Positions 26,257 through 37,189 of a DNA stretch of 64,000 bases are shown here, piece by piece. The number at the start of each line of letters is the position of its first letter. The first letter of the stretch is position 1. Origin of the DNA: Echinococcus granulosus (Eukaryota; Platyhelminthes; Cestoda; Cyclophyllidea; Taeniidae); NCBI RefSeq assembly GCF_000524195.1, contig NW_020170381.1, positions 2,648,714 to 2,712,713 on the forward strand. The letters are read 5' to 3'. A program made the position numbers and the translations under genes. The notes beneath the pieces were generated by a model that saw only the letters and a list, made by a program, of their open reading frames with translations, ran no database searches and was not told where the DNA came from.

Positions 26257-27303
26257 TCACTTGCAGTCGCCGCTCTCATCACGGAGGACCTGGTCCGTTT
26301 TGGGATCCTTCTCTCCTTGCTCCATATCCGGGTTCCCGTCATGAGTGTGTTGCTTTTGATCATCATCACCCGCGTGTTTTGGGGTTTTACGGAATGCTGT
26401 TTTGTCTATCATAAATAAAGCAAGTAAATAAGTGCAGTCAAGTGTAACAAGCATGCGAATCTCTTATGGGCTATTAAATCGTTGATGGGCGAATTTTAAG
26501 TGCTGTGAAATAGAATGAGGACCTGAAAATGCATGCCATTTCTCAATAGTAACTCCATTTATCGCTTCCAGCACTCTTCAATTTACAAGTCTATAGTAGC
26601 AAATACAAGAGTGACCTCGTATAGGGTTTTAATGCAACCAGCATTTTAGCAATTATGAATCGGAAAGGCAACGCTTGACCCAGTTCATTACCCGTCCCTC
26701 CCTGGACCACTAACTGCATTTCTTGCTTCGCTTGTTGAAGTACTTCTAGCAACTTATTAATCATGTTTTATAGGAGATTAAATTATTATTTAGATATCGT
26801 TTCACAGTTAAGCACTTGCGATTGTGGGTGCTGGCCGGAGACATTGAAAGCGTATAATTTTACGAGTGAATGGAGATATGTAGTATGTATGGAAGATCTA
26901 CTTACTGCCATGCTTTTTTGGTTTGTCGGTGGAAGAACTTTTGCTTGGCGTACTAAACAATTTCTTGAAGAAGCCTTCCTTCTTTGCATCCTATTTAAAG
27001 GTAGCATTCTTTACTCAAGGCAAAGTAGCGATTCCTAATGTGCATAATTTAATGTGAAGACAAGTTGTGCTGGTCATCTGGGTGTGGGCTTTTGAGCATC
27101 TCGCTTTTGTTAGCATCAAAATTACTTCCTTTGCATCAAACTATGACTTGGATAACTTTGCACCATAATTTGTGTCCTGTTGCTAAGGTGTCAAAACCAC
27201 GCAATTCCAAGCATTGGTAGGTCATTTGACTTTGAGGGTTAAAATCCAAATGAAATACATTCAGAAATGGACTCACCTCGTCCTTCTTTTCATCAGACGA
27301 CAT
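26257..27303 (-). CDS. Small charged protein, unknown family, 4 exons
   Basis: I do not recognise this protein. Exons on the minus strand: 27277-27303 (MSSDEKKDE, donor gtgagt), 26906-26990 (acceptor taaatag, donor gtaagt), 26692-26745 (acceptor gctag, donor gtaatg) and 26257-26405 (acceptor atgatag, stop TGA). Phases 0, 1, 1 agree, giving 104 residues. The product is hydrophilic and rich in Lys, Asp and Gln: an acidic start, a short amphipathic stretch EGFFKKLFSTPSKSSS, a Gln-rich segment VLQQAKQEMQLVVQGG, then a charged tail ending RDESGDCK. No signal peptide or membrane segment is visible. An acceptor (tttcttcag) lies 8 nt before the ATG, so a 5' untranslated intron or a trans-spliced leader is possible. 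It is upstream of liprin-alpha on the same strand, with 1.25 kb between its stop and the liprin ATG. Support is from splice sites and phase only. Confidence 0.65.
26692..26745 (-). CDS. Symmetrical 54-nt cassette exon of the small gene
   Basis: Both borders are phase 1, so inclusion (104 residues) or skipping (86 residues) keeps the frame. The exon encodes 17 full codons, VLQQAKQEMQLVVQGGT, likely helical. Skipping would join the flanking exons with an Asn codon instead of Lys and Asp junction codons. Confidence 0.55.
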
Positions 27304-27311
27304 TTAGAAAT

Positions 27312-28463
27312 CTGAAGAAATCAAGACACGGCTTTCAATTGTCACTTTACTCAAAGAAGCAGGTAGAGTTATTAAAAACGCTTAGTTCAATGGCGCAGAA
27401 TCGAGATGTAGAGGTGCCAGGGAAAGAGAGAGCACAAAGTATTTCAACATATCAAGGTGGCATTCCAAAAATGCTTTATAAAAATGATGTTGAAAAGCTG
27501 TCTATTCACAGAATGAAGATGTTCTCCATTTACCTCGTGATCCAAGTGTTCTTAGTTGGGCTGCATGTAATGAGCTTATATACACAGGTGAAGTTGGCCT
27601 CGGACCCATGTGATTACCAGAGGTGCAAGTACTCAGCACATGAACCTTGCAGTTTAATCATGCAGGTGGCACGGAACCTAAATTGCCTTGCTTTTAGCTG
27701 AAACATTTGTAAACTTACTTAAAGGGCAATGTAGATGATAATTTCCCCAATCAAAATCACGCTGCAGTTTTGTAAAATGCAAATTCTTTCTCAATGCAAT
27801 TTTTATTCGATACGGATTCCTACTTTTACTTTCATTCATAAAAGTGATGAGAATTCCTATTTCGCCGTAGCAGTTATCCAAATCAAAGAGTCATACGCCT
27901 CCATTAGTATGACGATCGGATTGTGCTTGTTTGGTGTACTACCCTGTGGGGTCAGATTCCACTTTAGGAGGCGGCCTTGGATGATTTGAGGCTTTTTAAG
28001 ACGCCATAACTTCCTATTAAAAAAGAAATGTTGTTTTTTTCTTCTTTCTGTACTATGTTTCCATTCGATCCTCCTCAGACTGATACACTTGAAGTTGAAG
28101 GGCTTGATTTCATCGGCGTGATTAAGAACCACTCACATAGCCACCACCTACGTCTGTGGCCATACTCAAATGACGTTTTCGTCGTCCACATGTCTACAGA
28201 GTAGGGCAGGAGTCTACATACAGCTCAGGGCTAGAGGTAGAACAAAAAACGCAATGGCACCAAGCAGATACTAATCCAGCGATAACCTCCAATGATGGGG
28301 AACAGAAAGATCAAAAATTACTCAAAGCATCTTTTAACATGTCAATCTGGTTTTACATGAAGGACTGGGGAAATATTGTTTGGTTTATCTATTGCTATGG
28401 CCTTGAATTCTCCTGTGATTTGACAGATTAGTAAACAACCCGTAAGGAACTAGCAATAACATC
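27312..28463. other. Upstream flank of small gene, nothing firm
   Basis: The region is AT-rich with scattered short open frames on both strands. The 144-codon plus-strand frame at 27267-27701 overlaps exon 1 of the small gene in antisense and shows no motif, so I leave it unassigned. Confidence 0.45.
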
Positions 28464-29575
28464 TGTAGTACGTCAAATGTTTGTTTGACTCTCGAGTTTG
28501 GTAATGAGTCACATTTGGGCTCCACCATTCTACCTTCGCCGGGTAAGCTAACCACCGAGCCATGCCAGTAACTCCAAGTCCCACTGATGTCGAATACATG
28601 TATATCCGGCCCAATTCTTGTCTCCTGTCCTCTTCAGAGAAGTTTCGGCTCATTCTATTAGTGCCAACGGAAAGCGAATACGAAATTAAAGTGCAGTATC
28701 TGGATTTCTACCGCTGGGTGATAAACCTTAGCGGGGTGAAAGGTGTGCATATGTCGCGGATAGAAGAATTGGTGACGACCTCTAACAGGGGGGCTGAAAA
28801 TGACGTCTTCCTTCGGCAGCTACCTCAGTCCAGACCGTTCTACAGGAAAGCTATCAACAACTAAGGCGACATTGGCTGTGAATCATCTAAAGAAGTTCGT
28901 TATGGAGCTGCCTACCGAACTTGTATGAGGATGTCAAATACGTGGACACGCGATACATCCTCCACTAGCTGGATGAAACCCGGGTATGTACGACTGGGCA
29001 GCACTGAAATGAGGGCACAGTGCCAAGAAGGATTAGGGGTGAAGCCATGCCCCCACGGAACTATGTTCAATTTCATCCGTTGTTACACGCCTCCACTTTT
29101 GGGCCAATAGTCCTACTACTAGCTACGAGCACGTGTGACGGCCAGCACACTCCCCGTCCTGAATCCAGTTCCCACACAAAACGAAACGCCGAATACAGTA
29201 GAATTGCCAAGGTGGATAACTGGTGTTGTAGTCAAGTTACCCCTTAGTTGTATGGAAATTCAATGACTGGTACAGTTAGCGCGTGGGTGTTTCCTTACAG
29301 CACTGATTACGCTGTGATGGCTAACGTGAGGGTGGCCAAAGGTAAGGCTGAGTACGACGCTCCAAAGGGGGGAGAGGCCAAGTAATACGTCGGTTGACTG
29401 CTTAAGCTTCGGTTTTGGTAAAGGGGCCACTTAGGTGCTCCGCCGTTGTATCTTTGCCAGATGCGCTGGCATCCGGGCCGTGCTGGTAGTCCCCCGGCCC
29501 TACTGTGTGGCGAACGCATATTGCCTCCGGGTGTCATGTCTTCCTTTGTCTTCAGGGAAGTCTCGAGGCATTGCA
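28464..29575 (+). mobile_element. TRIM-like miniature LTR retrotransposon, copy 1
   Basis: Two direct repeats of about 195 bp (28464-28657 and 29381-29575) flank a 723-bp interior. The 5' repeat begins TGTAGTACGTC and is followed by attagtgccaacggaaagcg, a decayed version of the primer-binding site seen in copy 2. A polypurine run aaaggggggagagg (29364-29377) stands just before the 3' repeat. The interior shares order and sequence blocks with copy 2 (for example gggctgaaaatg, acaggaaagc, gagctgcctacc) and has no reverse transcriptase, integrase or intact gag frame. I see no matching target-site duplication. Non-autonomous LTR element by structure; the partner element is unknown. Confidence 0.72.
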
Positions 29576-31682
29576 TTATTAACAATACATGAAAAAACGG
29601 TATTGTTAAGTTTGTGATTGTGTCAATGGTTCGCAATCCGGATGAGTGTCACTTGGATAACCCTACAACTATAAAATGAAAGCATTTAACGCAGTACTAT
29701 TGCTTGATTGTTTTGATTGAAAAGGAAGACTTGGTGGATAGAAGTGGACACAATCACAAATATCACCGACTTTCAAGACTCGGCTTATGATTGCCATATT
29801 TTTAAGAAAAACTATTGAACCGTGTAAACACGGCTGCAATTATGAACAAGACGTTCGATTTGTAAATTCTGCCTTTCTAGTACATTCCCACATCATCGCC
29901 CCTTTCCAAAGTAAATATCGGCGCACATGGTAGTTGTACCCAATGCACCAGTGAGTTGGAATGCTTCTACTTACATTTAATGGGTAAATATTTTATTCTG
30001 ACATATGACAACACACAATAAACACATCATGTAGGACAACCCAGGGGCGAAGTCGCACCCTCCACTAAACCACTAATAAAGGAACTTCAATTTTAACGTT
30101 TTTAAATAACATATTTGCCCATATGAACCACAGAGGAACTAGTCTTTTTTCTTATTTTTGGACACGAATGAATTAGTCTCTTCTGCAATTTTAACAGAAA
30201 ACTATATCAAGTGATTGCATCCAGTCACAAAAACTTAACAAGCGCTTATGGTTGTTACATTGGCAGTCTGTAAATAACAGAGCAATTGGAGATTATGCTC
30301 TAATTGGTGATTATAGGATCCGAGTGTTAGGTAGCCCCGTCACACCTTTAAACAGGCATTGCATCAATAAGGATGAATAAGTTCAAGTTGAATGCAGAAA
30401 AGTTCTCCACAATTAGCTCGCAAGGATCGAGTGTTTACGGAATCTGAACCATCTCTTATGGTTTATGAGTTTTCCCGAAACTCAAGTCCTTCCTGAAGAC
30501 AATGACAAGCCATGCCAGTATGGAGGATGATCCATTATTAACGTGCAAAAGGGGTGGGAGGTCGTGGGCATGGCAGAACATCACAACAGAACCAGCGGAG
30601 AATGAGAAGCTCCCTCAGATAAATACCTAATCAAGTCGAATGCCGTTCTGCTACAGTACCAATTCAAGAAAGGTTCCGCTTAAATAATACATAGACTACA
30701 TCTAAACAGCAGCAGAACACTGGATTCTTGCATAAAATATTCCAGCAGATGTGAACCGAAGTAGCGGTAGTATCAATGTAGGACTACCCAACCTAGGAAA
30801 CTGGAATTCAAAATATCATATCAAAAAGTGGCCAGGTCACCATCTACTATTTACTCTGGTTAACAATCCGCATGGTGTGAGCTTAAAACCGCATGGCATC
30901 AAACCTAGGCTAACTCCGTCACTTCGATTCTGACTAGTTTGTGCAAGTAACACGGGAGTCACAGAGCCTAAATATGGTTCATCGGAACTCAGTTCCAGTG
31001 TTTACTACTCATAGTACACTAGTCACCGACTTATTCATTTGTAAGGAATTAAAACCCTCTAAACTGCATTTCAATGACACATTCGTTGCAACAACGAAAG
31101 CATAAACAAGAAGAAAACAAAAATAAAGTAGCTTCACGCATTCACAGTGGTGCACTACTCGCATACTTTATTAGCTCCAGAGAGCGCGGAGACAATTCGA
31201 AACTTGAATGGTATGAAAAATAACTAAATTATATCGGGATCCAAAAGTCATGTGCCCTTAATGCACAATCAGCCACAAAACTAGCACCACTTTCAGATTC
31301 TGACGTCAGGAGAGCGAAAAAACGCGCATTACTACGCATCTACAAAGCCGTCATGCACCCGAGGGATTACACCAGACTTACGATTGGCCAAAAACTCCAC
31401 TAATCAGACCAATGCTGCAAACGTTCAAAATGAGCAACTAAAGAGAATCCCTCTCCGACTCACGATAAAAGGTAGCACATACGGAATTCTCATCCTGTCA
31501 GGGTAACCGTGCATTTCGCCCCTAAACTTATAAGCAATGGCACAAAGGAATAGCCATAGCCTCGAGAAACAAACGTAGGAACGCAAGAAATTGTTGTAAA
31601 TGCGATGTTGTTAAAAAAACACCAATAAGTCAACAGATGGTTATTAAGCTGTAGGAAAAGGACAGGACCTAAAAAATCACCA
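29576..31682. other. Intergenic region downstream of PA2G4
   Basis: AT-rich DNA with only short open frames. I see no gene, RNA gene or clear repeat. Confidence 0.5.
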
Positions 31683-31688
31683 TTTATT
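31683..31688 (-). terminator. PA2G4 polyadenylation signal AATAAA
   Basis: AATAAA on the minus strand (tttatt on the plus strand), 55 nt downstream of the PA2G4 stop codon, the only canonical signal close behind it. Confidence 0.7.
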
Positions 31689-31742
31689 GGAAAATATTAG
31701 ACATGCATGTACATAATGGACAACCACTGGAGGGATAGGGAA

Positions 31743-33038
31743 CTACGCCTTTTGTGCGGTGGACCTACCCTGATCGTTGCCAGCATTAAGAGGTTTCTTC
31801 TTCTTACCTCCAGACGCTTTGACTGGCTGACTGAGAAGCTCTTTAACTTCGGCGTCCGTCGTCTTGAAATCAGTTTTATATAGAGAAGAATCAAAAGGCA
31901 GGCCCGTGATCTTCATCAATCCATTAGGCATCAGTACCACGGTGAATCTGAACTGCGCAACAAACTCCTTTTCCTTTTCGACGAGAACAGGCATCGGAGT
32001 GATGACGTTGTGACTTGCGCATTCAGTGACAGCGTAACGCGCCGACTTTATGTCCTCAACAGACCTTATATTGAAAGGGTATTCCTGGAATTTTGCGGAA
32101 ACCTCACTATAGAACTCTAAAAAAGTTAGTGGCAAGCAAATTTACTTCTAGACGCCTTCATTTTTAGATGGTAAAGTGTTTCATTCTTCCTGAATAAAGT
32201 CGTTCTAGCGGTATGCTCCCGCGGCTTTCCACTGCCGGTCGAAATGACGATATCAAGCAACCAAGCCTCGTACATTTTGAAGATACACTTCTCAACACCC
32301 TTTTTTTGGTCATCATCGGGGTTTAAGACTATGCTCTTCTCACCGACATAGACAAGTTTTTTGAGAAGGTGAGATTGGACGCCCTGAATTGGTCTGCAAT
32401 CAAAATCTGCCACAGCTTTTGCGATCATGTCAGACACTTGGTAATTTTCATTTCCTGGTTTGACCAAGCGCCTAGCAACTTCAACAGCGACATTCGCCGC
32501 AACTATAACATCAGCTTTCCGGCCAGTGACTCTCTTTTCCTAAGAAATTAAGATGCAGAAAACAGTTACGGGACTAGCACCGATCACGAAAGTATGTCCA
32601 ATAACGGAAGAAAAGCCATCAATATGTGCACCCAAATCTCTAAAAGTAAGCTCCCGAAAGTAAAATAACACACATTTTCACCAAGTCCCCATCGTTAAGC
32701 TCTTCAATGATGTTCTCCTCCCCGCTGATCGGCGAATAGTGGCAAATAAAGTTATTCACACTGATGGCAGTGGGAAATGCAACTCCCTTCTTCATTTCTT
32801 TTTCCTTCTTAAAAAGCTTATTTGTTTCTTCGACGATTCGTCTGTCGCCATACTCGCAAAGCTCGATAATTTTTGCGCCAGGAACACATTGTTCCATGAG
32901 CTCCTTTAAAACAGCTTACACACTGTCGAACGTAATAACAAGCAATTTACTGTGTACAATCTCACCAGCAAGTTTATATTTGTTGAGAACTGTTTCATCA
33001 GCGGCTGTAGGCTCTTCATCTGACTCATAATCCGACAT
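31743..33038 (-). CDS. PA2G4: PA2G4/EBP1, proliferation-associated protein 2G4
   Basis: PA2G4 has the type II methionine aminopeptidase pita-bread fold but no peptidase activity; it acts in the nucleolus and cytoplasm in ribosome biogenesis, ribosome-exit binding and growth control. Exons on the minus strand: 32951-33038, 32674-32914, 32570-32639, 32146-32539, 31743-32116. The CDS is 1167 nt, 388 residues, against 394 in human. Conserved blocks are KLAGEIVHTVLKELMEQC, FKKEKEMKKGVAFPT, ISVNNFICHYSP, LGAHIDGF, VTGRKADVI, ARRLVKPGNEN, LKMKASRKFYSEV and EFVAQFRFTVVLMPNG. The C-terminus is Lys-rich (GGKKKKP), as in homologues. The start is the first ATG, MSDYESDEE, an acidic N-terminus typical of the family. 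The four introns are only 36, 34, 30 and 29 nt. The gene is complete and intact. Confidence 0.95.
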
Positions 33039-33517
33039 GGCAAAAATGAAGCGGGTACGGACGCAGTACGGCAAACAATGTCACCGCGTGAAACGTTGAA
33101 ACGCACACTCGAAGAGTGAACAAATCAGTTTGAATTTAGACTTAATTAGAAGTCTACAAAAAGAAAATAGGCAAAATTAATTTGACTTGACTGGCCTGAA
33201 GATACTCCATCATTTGTAACCACTTCCCTAAAAAAATTCGCAAGCATTTCAGAACATTCGCCATATTAAACAACCAGAAAAAATAGGAACAAATATTCAT
33301 TGTTTTCATTAAAATGTGTCTTGAGAAAAATAAAGTGAAATACGCTTTATTTAATGATGGACTAGATGCATGTTTAAAGATAGTTTAGTCGGAACGCAAA
33401 TATGCATACCATGAGGCCACGCGATAATTTTTCAATAAAAGTGATACTGAAGGAGACGATTGTTACTTCACACGATCCGAAAATTATTCATTCTCATAGG
33501 CTGCTATGCTCCGAGAT

Positions 33518-33617
33518 NNNNNNNNNNNNNNNNNNNNNNNNNNNNNNNNNNNNNNNNNNNNNNNNNNNNNNNNNNNNNNNNNNNNNNNNNNNNNNNNNNN
33601 NNNNNNNNNNNNNNNNN
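33518..33617. other. 100-N assembly gap
   Basis: Exactly 100 N, between PA2G4 and the LTR cluster. The flanks do not overlap, so missing sequence of unknown length is likely. Confidence 0.97.
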
Positions 33618-34168
33618 TTTACCGATCATAACTAAAGCAGTGTAGCTTGATTTTAATGTGAACACCAAATTTCGACTTAGTAGATTATAATGTTGTAACA
33701 GATTACGTGTTTCTCTCCTCCACATCTAGTTTCATGCCATTTTAAACATCCGTTCAAAGAGGATCTGTGCTCGTTTCCTCCCCAGGGATCGATGACGTCC
33801 GCCCGCTCACATCGTTTGCGTAAACTGACTGCATGTCACCTAAAGGGTATATTTAAACAAACATGCAATGTCATTGTGACATTCGCAAGAGTACTCCAGC
33901 TAGGTGGAAATAGATGAGGCCGATCCATATACTGATCTCTTCCTAGACTTTATCTACAATTTCGGAGATTTTTTAAAAACGCATCTTAGGGAATGAACAA
34001 GTTCATAAGCCAGTAATTAAATTAAATATTGAGTCTTCTGCGTTGCACTAAAAGTCCTCCGCTTTCATCATACTTTTCAAACGGATAGATATACAAAAAT
34101 TGTGGAAGAGTGTTAGTCCCTGTTGATTGTGAAGTATCTCGAACTTGGTTAATGCGAGGTAGTTATAC

Positions 34169-34362
34169 TGCAGCGCTCCGAGACTTTCCTCAGCATAGTA
34201 AGACATAGTACTTGTGTAGGGCACGTATTTCCGGTATACAGTAGAGATTGGGGCTACGGGCGCGGGCCGAAAGCCAGGCCGCTGGAAGGCAGGCACAATG
34301 GCGGAGCCTTTTGATGGTTCGTTACCAAAACCGAGGGTTAACCAAACAAATAACGTATTACA
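34169..34362 (-). mobile_element. Solo LTR, full length
   Basis: About 194 bp aligned end to end with the reverse complement of the TRIM LTR: ccgagactttcctcagcata, then agacatagtact, ggggctacgggc, ggcacaatggcggag, gttaccaaaaccgag and finally acgtattaca. No interior or partner LTR lies beside it. Confidence 0.72.
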
Positions 34363-36302
34363 ACATAATTAGTATTTCAGTACTTACCTTCCATTGGTCA
34401 CACACCTGATTTGAGATTCAGTATCTAGATGCCTAATTTTGATTTTACCTATCGAAAGCCACTCCACTCATAGCTTGGAATTCATGATATGAAGACAGTG
34501 GAAAGAGTTCACATATGTCCTTTTTGGGAGTGTGACTGAACGACTTTAGAATTGGTTTATTTTGGGGTTGAATAGAGAGTTATGTAATGCTACCGCTTAT
34601 GCATTATAGCTCTATTCCGATTGCCGCATTTTCTATTAGATTTTCGGAATGTTACATTTCGAGATTTCTTCTAAAGGTTGGTCAAATATGTTAATTTCTT
34701 GTTTAGTTCCAGTTAAAGTTTTAATCCGACTTATTGCTAATAATGTTTACCACTACAACGCCGACAATCCTTATGCAATTGAATCCAGTCATTACTCTTG
34801 TAGACATTGCATTTTATTCAAGTTTCAAACGAATACGTATTGACTGTCCTGTTTTTTCTGTTCACAGCAGCATATCGGTACTTGAGCCAGGTAAGGTGTT
34901 GGCGAGTGCAGTTGGACTAAAACTTGTGTTGTGACACATCTGAGTGCTTGGTAGAAAGTAGTAAACCCTGCTTACATTGTGACGACAAATTGCCCGTCAA
35001 TGGTACTCAATAAGTGTGTAGGAAACGCCTCACGATGACACCAACGACAATTAAAGTTTTATGATTACAGTAAAATGATTTTAACAATAGCTAGTTTCCT
35101 TCTCCCAACCGACAAACTGACTTTTTTCCTTCATTTATGTCTTCGGATTTTATCGTCGCTCCACAGAAGTTACTTGGATCCGATCTACAAGGGCTGTTTA
35201 AGGAAATTGTTAAAACTGACATATGCGAGAAACGGTGGGCTCTAAACTCTGTCTAACAGCTGCTGAGGTCATAGGCCGCATCCATTCCTCTAATAAAAAA
35301 CTGCCAAGCACTTCCCTTTTTCGTTATTGTCAACATAGATAAAAGTTAGTGTCAAAAAGCACTTATAGACGATGGAAATGCTCTTGATTGAGCAAAAATT
35401 TGTCGAGTGGTACATCATCTGGTGCACTATCAACGTATTGTGAACTACAATGCAGTGCAGAAAAATATGACAATGCGTAGCCTGTCCCTATGAAGGTGGA
35501 TAAATGTTTGTAAGTGTAAGCTCGATTGGAAGCTTATCAAACGGGCGGTGCATTAGGCCTCTTAACCCACCAACTGTTGCTAGGTGAAAAAAAACAAATG
35601 CATATTTTTCATTTAAATGTGCAGCATGATAGCCCAGTCCACAAAGTCGGCAGAATGCATTTATTCTGGATGCATGCATTTTGAAATTGGCGTTCATGCT
35701 GATATTGAACTCAGTGAATCATAAATTGGTGATTTTTTCAATGTCTGTCATATTACTTTTGTTAACTGCTTAAATGCCTTATGCTGAATGCCGCCTTCCG
35801 ATGCAGCATGTCACCTACGACCTGTCATGATTGGTGCCAACGAAAGTGTTACAAACTTGCTGTGTAACTGCGCAGATACTGCTTACTTCGGAGCTATGCT
35901 TAAATTCACTTGAACCTTTTATAAGAGCTTTATTGTTAATAACACGACTGTGACGGCACTTTAATGTCTTCGAGCAATCGCTCCACCCACTAGTGCTTTC
36001 GGCGACCCAGATAAAAGCATACCCTGATCGGTTGGGTGCGCGAGTTGCATAGGGGACCAGCATATCTTTTAGTAGGACCTATCTTCCACTCATCTATGCA
36101 AATAAAGCAGCGGGGCCTCAGAGGTTTCCAAATAAATCAACTCATTTTTGCGGCAAATTTACGCTTGCATAATATTCGTTATTTTTACAACAATTTACAT
36201 GTAAATTACAAATGAGATATTTACAGACATAAGCATAAGCGATTAAATAGATTTGTAAGTAACTGTATATAAATATATTTACATTCATTGAGAAGATACA
36301 GC

Positions 36303-36499
36303 CGTAGCACCCCGAGTCCTTCCTGAGGACGAAAGGATGCATACTACTCGGGCAGAATATGTATTGTCTACTTAAAGACGGGCTTGGGGCTACTGCCTTG
36401 GCCTAGAGAACAGGCCGCTCGACAAAGGCACAATTGCGGAGACCCAAAATGGCCTCTTTACCAAAACTAAGAGTTAAACAGACAACCAACGGATTGCGG
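36303..36499 (-). mobile_element. Solo LTR
   Basis: Reverse-orientation LTR of the TRIM family: gtagcaccccgagtccttcc, tactcgggcagaatatgtat, cttggggctactgccttggc, and accaaaactaagagttaaac in order. The terminal attaca is changed to attgcg. Confidence 0.75.
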
Positions 36500-36512
36500 A
36501 AGACCTGGTGGC

Positions 36513-36612
36513 TATTAGTTTGGCCCGGAGGCTATGCTGTCCAGTAGAGGTACTAAGGTGGGATCTTAAGTGACTTGTTCAACCAAAACTAAGAGTTGAT
36601 CAAGTGATCAAA
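36513..36612 (-). mobile_element. Partial LTR beside a solo LTR
   Basis: The second half of the LTR is repeated in degraded form (ggctattagtttggcccgga, gaggtacta, accaaaactaagagttgatc). It may be a tandem remnant or an independent insertion. Confidence 0.5.
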
Positions 36613-37016
36613 GTATTGGAGTAGCAGTTTGGATGGTCTCTTTGTCTATTAAGCGGTGATGCTATTTGTGCTTTTTCTATCAGACTAGACGACTAACATG
36701 ATATTTGGTGGAGGTCGATTAGTTCTTGAACAGATATATTAACTTTTATCTCCATTCATACTGATTGAAACCGTTTACAGGACTTTACATATATCCTGCC
36801 ATTATGGTGGCACTAAAAAAGCAACCATAACATGAAGAGGTGCGGGAAGTACTTTAAATAAGCTCCCTCTAAGATCTTTGGGGACGCATACAAGTTGTAC
36901 AAACTCCATATATAACTGCCTACTTCCGCATTAGTCTGACAAGGTTTTCCCTTTGGTCTCACTTTTACGATTCAGCCCCTGTCACAAGGGTCGGTTAGCA
37001 CATGTTTAAAGAAAAA

Positions 37017-37189
37017 AGCGCTCATCGAGACTTTAATGAAGATGAAAGAAGACCTAATATTTTGGTAGAATATGTTTTGCCTACGTACGGAAGGATTATG
37101 GGGCTACCGGCATGGTCCGGAGGCCAGGCCTGAGCCCTCGGTGGTCCGTTACCGAAACCCAGAGTTAAACAAGCAATCAACGCATTACA
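37017..37189 (-). mobile_element. Solo LTR, diverged
   Basis: Reverse-orientation copy: gagactttaatgaagatgaa, ggggctaccggcatggtccg, gaggccaggcc, ggtccgttaccgaaacccag and cgcattaca in order. A shorter middle part than the other copies suggests small deletions. Confidence 0.7.

Noticed and set aside
27267..27701. 144-codon plus-strand open frame
   Set aside because: Antisense to exon 1 of the small gene; AT-rich codon pattern and no recognisable motif.
36303..37189. Possible third complete TRIM element (LTR-interior-LTR)
   Set aside because: No primer-binding site or polypurine tract at the expected places and no similarity of the interior to copies 1 and 2. Better explained as separate solo LTRs.
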